A stretch of DNA of 64,000 nucleotides from Entomortierella parvispora. Its lineage: Eukaryota; Mortierellomycota; Mortierellomycetes; Mortierellales; Mortierellaceae. The notes under the pieces are model-generated. The model was not told where the DNA came from. It was given only the letters and a program-made list of their open reading frames with translations, and did no database searches. The position numbers and the translations under genes are program-made. Location of the stretch: NCBI GenBank assembly GCA_963573315.1, contig OY752150.1:310001-374000 (forward strand), given 5' to 3'. Position 1 is the first letter of the stretch. Each line of letters begins with the position of its first letter. Below are positions 1 through 9,393 of this stretch, piece by piece.

Positions 1-68
1 TGGTGGTACTGCGCTGCGACTGCGGGATCATAGGCGGACCCGGTCGAGCCTTGCCTCTGGTGGGACAT
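1..68 (-). CDS. N-terminal fragment of an unidentified Gln-rich protein (runs off left edge)
   Basis: On the minus strand an ATG at 68-66 opens a frame that stays open to the edge of the window. It reads MSHQRQGSTGSAYDPAVAAQ and continues for about two more residues. The bases just upstream encode Gln repeats in the same frame, behind an in-frame stop and a possible acceptor (..caacaacaccag), so the ATG could be internal to an exon. The composition resembles the disordered N-terminus of a fungal regulatory protein. Too little is visible to name it, and chance is not excluded. Confidence 0.3.
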   Translation of the reverse strand, partial: MSHQRQGSTGSAYDPAVAAQYH

Positions 69-916
69 TTGTCTGTTTTGTTGTTGTTGTTGCTGGTGTT
101 GTTGTTTTTAGGATGGTATGGACGCTTGCTGCTTTGGGTCAGTAACGGCGCTTGTACAAGAATAGGGATTAGAGAAGCGGAGGGGGTGGAGTGTGGATGA
201 ATGAGAGGCAAGAGAAGAAAAAGAACGAATAGGCGAAGGAGAAGAGAGGTCAAAGGAAACAACCCAACGACCCCCAGTCCATTCTTGGAAAAAAGAAAAA
301 ATGGCGGGAAGAAAAAAATCCATGTTTCCTCCCCGTGACCGTGTGAGACATTTTTTTTCTTTTTTTGTTCTTTTTCCTGTTGGCACCTGTCGTATGCCTG
401 TGTGGACACAAGAGAATGGTCGACAGGGTAATGGACGCTCAGCAGGGATACCAGGGTACCCAGAGAAGAGAATGGTATACGCACCTTTCTTCCGTATGGA
501 CCACTCCCTGCTGCCTCCAACTTCGGCTCAATGGCGGGTAATAGTGCGCCATGGATGGACTTTTCCTCTTCCACAGCCCCCGCTCGGTTTTGTATGACGT
601 TATCGACATCATATCCACCTCGCCGGGAGGAGTGTCGTAGAAAAATAGAAGTGATATCATCCCCCCTCGCCATTCCGAAAGAGGATGGTCAATTGACAGA
701 AACTGAGCCTGGAGTGAAAGATACTCAATTGGGACGTGTTGATCGGAGCACGGGCCAAACGAATTAACTGTGCTTCAAAGCTGCTACCAACGAAATCGTT
801 GATAAAATCCATACAACAAAGGATGGTCTATTACGGATAAGATAAGTCGGGTTTCTATATAGTTTCATCTCCTTCGAGGGGGAGGTGGGCAGCGTCATAC
901 ATCCTTATCGTTTTAT
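69..916. other. Intergenic region left of the septin gene
   Basis: About 850 bases with no convincing coding region. It holds a (TTG)n stretch near 79-110 (complement of the CAA repeat of the left-edge fragment), a T-rich tract near 350-375 and the 3' flank of the septin gene. The short open frames here have no recognisable motif or splice context. Confidence 0.5.
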
Positions 917-3055
917 CTACTTGCTCTTGAACAAACGAGACGATGACTTGGAGATAGTGCCACTACGCGACAAAGAGGTCGCCAACTCATCCACCTCTTT
1001 TTGCTCAGCCTCGACCAAAGTCCGGTACTGCTCCAGCTCTGCAATCATCTCGGCGCGCTTGGCAACCAATTGCTCCTCCCGCTGACGCAAGTCTGCCTCC
1101 TTCTCTTGAACCTTCTGGACAAACATGAGACGGATCGCTTCCTCGCGTTGCTCCATCTCCCTCTTGTTGTTCTGCTTGGTTCCCTCAATCTGCGATTCGT
1201 ACGTGTCGTCACATTCCAGAATCGAAATGGGTCGGCCAGCAGCCCTGAGTGCATCTCCACGGTGTCGGTGGTAATGGATAGAGTGGGTCGTCTCAACAAG
1301 GTCGTGCAGGCATGTTGACATGAGCAATTCTCTCAGATAAATGAAGTCTGAATGCTCGGGGTTCTCGACTAACATTCAAAAACAAAAGGAGATTAGAGCT
1401 GTATTTCAAATCAGCGCCACCTGTCAAGTACAAAAAATGTTTACCTTCTACTACGCCCCATCGGTAGGTTCTGCAACGCACCTCCTTTCCTCCGATCGTT
1501 GCCACGCTATCGCTTCCAATCACTGAGAATGGAATGTGTTGCTACGAGAGGAATATCAAAAAAAATCAGGTGGGAAATTGGTGGCAAAGAATATTGTGTG
1601 CTATGTCTTAATTGCCATGTTACACAGATCCTCCAATGACTTCCAGTCAGATCAAACGGATGACCCAGTGTGGGAAACTTACAAGCAAGCCCTCTGCTCC
1701 ATCAATATCTTCGGGGTAAGAGGAAGGGAAGGTCCTGATGGTGTAATCCTCGAGTTCCTGAGCGATAATATGCTTGAATGAGACCTTCTCCTCTGCCGTG
1801 AGAGAGTCGGCCTTGGCAATGATGGGAATGACATTGACCTTCTGGGACAAAGTCTTGAGCGCCTTCACATCGAGCTCCTTCAGACTACAAAAAGGTGGAT
1901 CAAAAAGCGATATGCAAATCAAGAGTAATGGCGCGGGCTGTTAGTACAGAGCTGCCGAGACCGTTTCAGAACAGGGGATGGGGGGAGTGAACCCATGATT
2001 CTTCAGAGACATTACCCATGTCCATTGGGAGCGATAAAATAAAGTACAGCATGAATGCGGGTATCGGGAATGGATCGACGAACTCCAGGATGACGCTCGG
2101 CACTCATGTAATCCTCAAACTGTTTGTCGATGTATGCTACAATGGGCGTAAGGCTATGACAGCAAGAAGAGCATTTGTCTTCAGTTAGCGCGGACAAGCG
2201 AGACAAACACCCAGCATCTCCTTTTCAGAAAAGGATGCAGCAAAGAAAGCATTGCTCTCTCGTTTTTTTGTTTTTTTGCTTTTTGAGCAAAAAAAAAACA
2301 ATTCGTAAATATAGAAGCTCAATGCCTTTTTTGCATCCAAGGAGAAGAAGATCTCTCCGTTCGAGACTTACTTGTGCTCCCTGTTCAGCTCATCAGAGAA
2401 TCCGGGGGTATCCACGATGCAAAGCTTCAAGACGACGCCATCTTCCTCGAGTTCTAAAAGCGATCCGTGGAAAAAAAGAAAAGAGGGAAAGAGAGAAAAA
2501 GAGGGGGAGAGAGAAAAGGGGAGAAAAAAAAAAGAAGAGAAAAAATCCAGCAAAAAAAAATCCAAAGTCAGTCCACCATCCTGTCCTTTTTGCTCTCGAC
2601 AAATCGACAAATGTGTTGCGTCTAGATCCAGGATGTGCCATATGTACCATAATGTGAAGGCTGAATGGTGACGGTTTGAGTTGACTGTGGATTCCTTGGA
2701 CGGATCTCCTCCTTGAGATCGGTGTTGAAGAGAGTATTCATGAAGGTTGTCTTTCCCAATCCGCTTTCGCCTGGAGAAGAGGGGCAGAGTCAATTGGTTT
2801 AGATCGATCCATTGAAAGACGACAAAAGGTTTCCAGCTCTGCGATCTCCTCAAATTCCTTACCGACAACCATCAGGTTCAACCCAAAGGAGGTGCGCTTG
2901 ACTTTGGCAAAGCGCTGGGTAGGGAGAGCATCGAGTCCGAGAGGGGCAGCTAGCTCCAACGGGCGAGGCTGTGGGTGCTTCCAGGGACCTGGATCGGGAA
3001 ACTGTCCACTGTTGGCGATGAGAAGGGGAATGTGGGTCAGAAGATGGAACTCCAT
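917..3055 (-). CDS. Septin GTPase
   Basis: Septins are GTP-binding cytoskeletal proteins that assemble into hetero-oligomeric filaments and rings at septa, bud necks and hyphal tips. I read seven exons on the minus strand: 2863-3055, 2648-2770, 2372-2453, 2016-2153, 1683-1884, 1445-1541 and 917-1368, giving 428 residues. The G1 loop GESGLGKTT (about 65-73) follows a basic segment ending LNLMVVG. G3 is DTPGFSDE, G4 is AKAD, and the septin-unique region follows, with YRWGVVEVEN. The C-terminal ~80 residues are a charged coiled coil rich in Glu, Gln and Lys, followed by a Ser-rich tail. The septin family is certain; which paralogue (Cdc3, Cdc10, Cdc11 or Cdc12 type) I cannot settle. The start is uncertain, because another frame upstream (from about 3090) also reads like a Ser/Pro-rich septin N-terminus and would need a small extra intron. 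Confidence 0.9.
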
Positions 3056-3754
3056 TGGAAGGCAAAGTACGCCGTTGTTTGTGTTCAGCCATTTGCAATG
3101 GGCAAGTCGGTGCCATTCAGTACCTATGCTGATGAGCGAATTCCTAGAGAAGGTACAGGATGCCGAGGCCGAATGAAGGTTAGTGTGGGGGAGGACAATA
3201 GGAGGCGACGCGCAACTGGGTCAGAAAGAAGACAAGTATACCAGCGGCATGGCGAGGTGGGGGGGTGATGAGAAACAGAAAGGAGAATTGGCAATGAGGA
3301 AAAAAGAGTGGGACGATGCGGCACCCCGGGATGCAAGACATTCGCCCATTGTCGGTGGGATGGATGGATGTACGAGACAGACGGAGAATGGGCTTAAGGG
3401 GCCAAGGCGGTTTTGACGGGGCTGTTCTGCTCTGCCTGGCGCAGATCCACACGTCTGTCTGCCCACTGCAGACCCGCAGTGAAGCAATGCATCAGACAGG
3501 ACGCGTTTCACGGACAGGGCACCTGACGAGAGGACAGGATCCGCTCGTCCTCGCCCGGTATAAAAGGACCCTTCCCCACCACCATCCTCACTGCGCCATA
3601 AGCCTTTTTTCTTTTTTTCTTTTTCCTCTCTGCCTTTCTTCCTTGCATCCTTCCTCTCTCCTTCCCTTTCCCTTCTTTTTCCCATCCACTCCCCAAGATA
3701 CCTCCCTCTACCTCTGCCTCTACCTCTACCTCTAATCAAAGACAATCGCCATCC
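3056..3754. other. Divergent promoter region, septin / URC1
   Basis: Upstream region shared by the leftward septin gene and the rightward URC1-type gene. It contains a TATA box for the rightward gene (3559-3566), then a long pyrimidine tract (about 3600-3735) ending in CTCTAC/CTCTGC repeats just before the ATG at 3755. No coding region is supported. Confidence 0.6.
3559..3566 (+). promoter_or_regulatory. TATA box of the URC1-type gene
   Basis: TATAAAAG lies 189 bases before the ATG and is followed by a long C/T-rich stretch that is probably 5' leader. The match to the consensus is exact. Confidence 0.6.
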
Positions 3755-5212
3755 ATGTCCGAGACAATCCTCACTCAGATCCTGTCGACCTTGTCCAGTC
3801 TACAATCAAGCCAGCTGGCACTGGCACAAAAGGTATCCATATTCTCCCATCCTTTGTTCAACTTGTTCAACTCTCTCTTCACATCTTCTTCTTGGCCACT
3901 GACTCTTCTTTCTTTCTCTCTTTCCTGATAGGTCGATAAGATGCAGGCCGAATATGCTCATGGCCATTACGTGAAAAGCAATCATCTACATCCAGTTGGG
4001 GCACACGACAATGGTAAAAATCTTTCCTCAGTCTGGATCCTTGGCGCAAAGACTTCACTGTCGCTTACTATCGTTACCATATATTTTTTGACTGACCTTA
4101 GGACACTCAGATTCGGATGCCGAGACGATCGTGTCCCCCACATTTCACCCCGTCCTCTCTCAGCACGCTCCCCCAGTGTTAACAAGTAAGTGCAGTAATG
4201 GGCATAAAAAACCTCCGTTGGAGGTGATGAGAATGAAGTATATCAGGTATATCAAGAGAACGATCACTGTCACTAACATGATCATGTACTGCATGTCTAG
4301 CCTATCCCGATCAACGAGACGTCGAGCCCGCAAAGATGAACTGGGGTGATGCAGATCCACAAGTCCGGGGACCGATCATTGTTTCCCGAGATCGACAATC
4401 ATTCAATATTCGGTAAGTGGGTCAAGAGGCAAGGGTTTCCCTTGGAATTTGTCGAGAAAAAAGTTCTAACTCTTCCATTTGCATCTTTACAGTAATGCGA
4501 TTGGAGCATATGGTGGTCCATACTCGATCTACCGTGCGTTAGCCATCGCAATGGGAGAATTGGCGCCAGATCACCGACCCAACTTTGACAACACACAGCC
4601 CGTCATAGATATTCAGCAGCAACCACAATGGTCTGATCCATCCAAGATTATATCCATGGACCCTTTTGGCCATCTTGCAACCGACCTGTTCAAGAAAGAA
4701 ATCAAAGAAGGTCTCGATATCCGGCCGACAATCTCCGTTACGCGAGCCCACATGATTGTTCCCGAGCTGCTTGCCCAGATTCAGTCTGGTGAGTTGCCTG
4801 TTGATGGCAAGGTGGTGATCAATAACTCGGGAGAGATCAATGTCCACAAGGCCGCCGTAGACCCCGTCTGGTATCTGCCTGGAGTGGCAGCGAGACTGAA
4901 AGTAGAAGAAGGATACTTGCGCCGGATGCTTTTTGAGTATTCGGGTGGAATGTACCCAGAACTTATTACCCGACCGGACATCAAGGTGTTTTTGCCACCG
5001 ATTGGAGGAATGACCGTTTACATCTTTGGAAACCACAAGGCTATCTCAGATCCGGATACAAAGTTGACGGTGCGCGTTCATGATGAGTGCAACGGATCGG
5101 ACGTTTTTGGCTCTGACATCTGCACTTGTCGACCCTATCTCATTTATGGAATGGAGACCGCCGTTCGAGAAGCACAGAATGGGGGCGTCGGACTGATCAT
5201 TTACTGTATGTA

Positions 5213-5245
<33 letters not shown>

Positions 5246-5869
5246 TGCTAACAGATCTGAATGGTTGCCTATCTATGTAGTCCGCAAAGAAGGACGCGCC
5301 CTTGGAGAGGTGACAAAGTATCTTGTCTACAATGCCCGAAAGCGCGTCGGCGATACGGCTGCCCAATACTTTACGCGAACAGAAGATGTGGCGGGCGTCA
5401 AGGTATCGATCGACTGATGTTCGAGACTTTTGAAGAATATACTGTGCTCCTTTATTCACAATCTTCATCTTTTCTTTTTCAAAACTAGGACATGCGGTTC
5501 CAGGCCATGATGCCCGATGTCCTTCATTGGCTTGGTGTAACCAAGATTGACCGATTCATGTCCATGTCCAACATGGTAACTGGGGAATCTCTTTTTTCAA
5601 TAGGACTCCAATCCCGTCTGGACCCGCTCGCTGACTCCTGATCTTTTCCTTGTTGTTGTACTCGTCGTTGATAGAAACATGACGCGATCATAGATGCCGG
5701 TATCAGGATCTTGGAGCGTGTACCTATTCCTGACGCGCTTGTGCCCAAGGACTCCAAAGTGGAGATTGACGCCAAAATTGCAGCGGGATATTTTACCAAT
5801 GGTCGTGTCCCCGACGCGGAGGACCTGACACACACAGTTGGACGAGGATGGGATGACTTTCACGGTTGA
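3755..5869 (+). CDS. URC1: URC1-type uracil catabolism protein (GTP cyclohydrolase II family)
   Basis: Urc1 belongs to the fungal/bacterial URC route that degrades uracil as a nitrogen source. The family is related to GTP cyclohydrolase II (RibA), but its exact reaction is poorly defined. Eight exons: 3755-3832, 3932-4013, 4102-4185, 4301-4412, 4493-5205, 5281-5402, 5489-5575 and 5675-5869, giving 490 residues. The GCH-II-like core is clear: HDECNGSDVFGSDICTC holds the Cys cluster that binds zinc in RibA, and IIYFRKEGRALGEVTKYLVY matches the substrate-binding strand. The region before it (PSIYRALAIAMGEL; ISVTRAHM) is typical of Urc1 and absent from plain RibA, which argues against a riboflavin role. 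The intron between exons 5 and 6 carries a run of about 30 T. The short N-terminal exons are predicted from frame closure only. Confidence 0.88.
5215..5244. repeat. T30 homopolymer in a URC1 intron
   Basis: Thirty T within the 75-bp intron between exons 5 and 6, serving as an extreme polypyrimidine tract. Confidence 0.8.
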
Positions 5870-5886
5870 AGATACACAGCAAGCAA

Positions 5887-5892
5887 AATAAA
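5887..5892 (+). terminator. Polyadenylation signal of the URC1-type gene
   Basis: AATAAA starts 18 bases after the TGA stop. This is a plausible, unproven, poly(A) signal. Confidence 0.4.
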
Positions 5893-6365
5893 ATCAAAGA
5901 CGTACCCAATGACAGACACGGCATTGATCCAAAGAGTACCTCAATGGTTGTCGTGCACAGACTTGTGGCTCTGACTGGCCGAGAGAAGCAACTCGCGACA
6001 TTGTGACATGGTTGCAGCAGACGAGGGTTGATTGTGCGCTAGCAGCTCGTTCCCTCTACACTTGAACAGGGATTGCGAGCCCACGTGGAGGAAATGGAGG
6101 TCGACTGAGGTACAAGAGGAACGCAAGATGTGCCCTTTGCGTTTGAGGTCAACAGTAGTTATTTCTGTCGATCTTGCACTGTTGTCGTGTGCAACCTTGG
6201 TGCTGAAGAGCCATTGGCCCGAACAAAGAGAAAAATGTCCGTCCGCATCAGGAGAACGTGCTCGTCAGGCTGCACGCGGTTGCACTGCGTTGTTGACGGT
6301 TGCTTCTCCACATTTACCCACTGGACGCTCTCGAGGACATGGTCCCCCTGTTTGCTCGTCTATCT

Positions 6366-6421
6366 GACTGCCTGTCTGTCTGTCTGACGGACTGCCTGAC
6401 TAACTGGCTAAATAACTGGCT
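6366..6421. repeat. Degenerate CTGT/CTGA/CTGG tetranucleotide repeat
   Basis: A run of CTGTCTGTCTGT followed by drifting CTGA, CTGC and CTGG units, upstream of PPN1. Confidence 0.6.
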
Positions 6422-6982
6422 GTCCACCATGTTTGTCTCGTCCGTCTTGTCCTGACCTCCCTCGTCTGTTTCTCCCTCTCTCTCTGTTTCTCTCCCTCAC
6501 TCTCTTTCTTGCCCCATGAGAATCTCTTTTCCCTTCATGTCTGAACTCATTCTCGTCCTTGCAGTCACAAAAACTCTACTCTGATCAGCTTGTCTCTTTT
6601 TCTTCCTCCGCTGCCTCATTCCTTTCTCTTTTGTTTTTTCTTCTTGCCCATTCAGCATCCTTTCCCCGCCCTGCCTCGTCAACATTCACTTCCATCTTGC
6701 TTACCCCAGGAAGAAAGAACTGATTAGCGAATGGTAAACGGATCACCTCGTTGCTGTCTTTCCCCTGTCCAGCCCTCAAGGTTCAAAACGACTCAAGCTC
6801 ACGCGCTCGCTCGACCACCAGTTACCATACCATCAACAACAAATAACTCCAGACCTTGCCGTCCTCGTTCTGGTCAGATCCCAGCTGAAACACAATCCAT
6901 TAGCTGCTACCGCATGGATCCTTGCTCATCGCCAACGTGTTGTCTAACGGCTGCACAATCCTCGAGAAAGAGCCGTATCACG

Positions 6983-9143
6983 ATGTATCGTCGGTCCTCC
7001 ACTCCGCGTCTAGTCCTGCTGTGCTGCCTCCTCTCTTGCCTGTGGCATCTGTGTCCATCAACCTCTTCATGTGTAGAAGCCAAGTCTTTTGGTCGGCAGT
7101 TGGATGAACCCTACGATCCTGACGAGTCTCGGCTCGTCGGCAGGTTCCTGCATATCACCGACATTCACCCCGATGAACACTACTTGACTGGAGGATCCAT
7201 TTCATCCTCATGCCACAGGAACATCACTGACGGCGGCGACGATGATGACGATGACATGAGGACGTTGAGACCAGGACGCAGGGATGGTGGCTATGGAGGC
7301 AAGTACGGCTCTCCTTACTCGATCTGTGATAGTCCCTTTTCGCTGTCGAATGCTACGTTCGAGTGGATCGACAAGAACCTCATTGGCGCCATTGATTTTG
7401 TGGTCTGGACAGGAGACAATGCAAGGTAATGAGACACCCCAAAACAAAAAAAAACCGACAAATTAGTGGTCTTTCCTGCATCCGTCCCAGGCCGACATCT
7501 GTCCCCTCGATTGCAACAGCCTCTTCCTTCTCTTCTCCCCCTCCCTTCTGGTCACTCCTGGAACAATTTGTCGCGACTCACACGAGTCGCGGTATTTATC
7601 CAGAACCAGAGGTGGGTCTGGGACCTGAGATGGAGATGGGGATGATCTGGAACCGAGAAAATATTTATTGGAGATATGGACGCTACGAGTTTTTCTTCTA
7701 ACGAGAAGGGCCTTTGTCCTCTTTTTGCTGGAATAACGGATCTTGATCTGTAGGCACGATTCTGATAACGAACATCCCCGTACCCAAAAGGAAATCGAGG
7801 ATCTGAACAAGGAAATCGCCAACCGCTTTCTAGAGACTTTTGCACCTGATAAGGATGATCCGTTCCAACAACGGATCCCAATCGTTCCCTCAATTGGCAA
7901 CAATGATGTCTATCCTCACAACATTATGCAGGCTGGACCCAACCGGATCCTTCAACATTTTTCTGACATCTGGGCCAATTTCATCCCCGAGAGTCAGTAC
8001 CACACGTTCCAATATGGTGGTTATTATGCAACAGAGGTCGTCCCTGGAAAGATCAGTGTCGTGGCCCTGAACACGCTCTATTTCTTTAACCAAAACGCAG
8101 CTGTGGATGGATGCGAGCGAGAAGGAGAACCAGGCACGGATCAGATGGACTGGCTCGAGGTGGAGTTGGAGTCATGGCGGCGGCGAAAGATGACGGCCTA
8201 CTTGACAGGGCACGTCCCACCTGCACGAAAGTCGTACTCGCCCACTTGCTATGTCCGTTACACGGACATTGCACTGCGATACCAGGACGTGATTGTGAGT
8301 CATTTGTTTGGACACGCCAACATTGACCACTTTTTCATCCTCTCTCAGGCCACCGTTGACGATGCCGCCGACCTTCAATCAGCTATTTTGGAGGAGGAGA
8401 GAATGGACAACCAAGAGATTGTGCAGAGCAGCTTTGAGGTTCAAAAGTCAAAGAAACAACAGCGCCATTTGATCGAGGACGACGACGACGACGACGACGA
8501 CGACGAATATGACCCATTCCATGCTCTGGGTTTGAACTCTTACTTGATTGATCTTTGGCAGCAGTACGAGGATATCCCAAAGAAGGCCAAGGTGAACGAC
8601 TACGCCATCGCCATTGTAGGTCCTTCTGTGGTGCCCACATACAACCCGTCTCTCCGCGTGTACTCGTATCAGCTTGCAATTGAGAAGGGTGGGCCCGAAG
8701 AACCTGAGCAACATGGCAACAAAGAACTTGGAGAAGATGAGCATCAGGATGAGGGCGAGGAGGAGGAGGAGGACCAAGACAAAGATTACTATGTGGATCT
8801 TGACGATATTGACCAAGGGGGCAAGAAGAAGAAACCCAAAAAGCCTAAAAAGCCCAAAAAGCCTAGAAGACCTGCCAACCCCAAGCCTGCACCTCCAATC
8901 ACCTTTGGATTCCCCCTCAACTACACACAGTATTGGGTGAATCTGACACATGTCAACCTGGAGCCGGAGAAGCAGCCCGAATACATTGTCGAGTACAGGA
9001 GTCGGGAGGACTATGGCTTGAAGGACCTGAGTACGGCCCAGTGGCTGGCGCTGGCAAGGAGGATAGTCAAGAGCGACAAACTTAAGGACCAGTACCTGGC
9101 GTGGATGGTGGTGCTGACCGGGACTGAGAATGAGCATTTTTGA
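6983..9143 (+). CDS. PPN1: Vacuolar endopolyphosphatase (metallophosphoesterase)
   Basis: Ppn1 cleaves long-chain inorganic polyphosphate internally in the vacuole. Two exons (6983-7425 and 7754-9143) encode 610 residues. Residues about 9-31 form one hydrophobic stretch, a signal anchor or signal peptide as in yeast Ppn1. Metal ligands of the calcineurin-like fold are visible: HITDIHPDEHY (about 57-67), WTGDNARHDSD across the exon junction, GNND (about 196-199), TGHVPP (about 299-304) and GHANIDHF (about 334-341). The MYRRSS start sits directly before the hydrophobic segment; in-frame codons to 6731 would put a Ser/Pro-rich extension ahead of it. A run of Asp (from 8481), an acidic Glu/Asp patch and a KKPKKPKK repeat (about 8821-8870) interrupt the C-terminal half. 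They are probably surface loops. Confidence 0.9.
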
Positions 9144-9168
9144 TAATGAGAAGACAGAACTATGAATT

Positions 9169-9193
9169 AAAAAAAAAAAAAAAAAAAAAAAAA
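9169..9193. repeat. A25 homopolymer
   Basis: Twenty-five consecutive A, beginning 25 bases after the PPN1 stop. It pairs in principle with the T25 run 98 bases further on. Confidence 0.8.
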
Positions 9194-9238
9194 GGACCCA
9201 ATGGTTGGACAAGGGTGCGCCATCCTTTTTTTGGTAGG

Positions 9239-9262
9239 CCTGCGGCAGGACCTGCGGCAGGA
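9239..9262. repeat. Tandem 12-bp repeat between the A25 and T25 runs
   Basis: The unit cctgcggcagga occurs twice in a row between the A and T homopolymers that separate PPN1 from the F-box gene. Confidence 0.7.
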
Positions 9263-9291
9263 CAACGTCCAACGTCCCTCTCTCTCTCTTA

Positions 9292-9316
9292 TTTTTTTTT
9301 TTTTTTTTTTTTTTTT
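9292..9316. repeat. T25 homopolymer
   Basis: Twenty-five consecutive T, 77 bases before the F-box start codon and on the opposite side of a short spacer from the A25 run. Confidence 0.8.
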
Positions 9317-9393
9317 GCTAGCATCTCTCACTCGCTTTCGTCTCTCCATTCTTCTTTCATTCATTCAACCTCATTCCCATCCTCAACCCCTTC

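Larger units (their letters stand above)
5870..6982. other. Intergenic region before PPN1
   Basis: About 1.1 kb without a supported gene. It holds the URC1 3' end, a degenerate CTGN repeat (6366-6421) and a C/T-rich stretch (about 6460-6700), probably the promoter and leader of the endopolyphosphatase gene. The open frame upstream of the chosen PPN1 start is in phase but lacks protein-like composition. Confidence 0.5.

Noticed and set aside
8448-9272. 274-residue minus-strand open frame opposite PPN1
   Set aside because: It overlaps the coding strand of a clear gene, and its hydrophobic runs arise from the complement of acidic and Lys-rich repeats.
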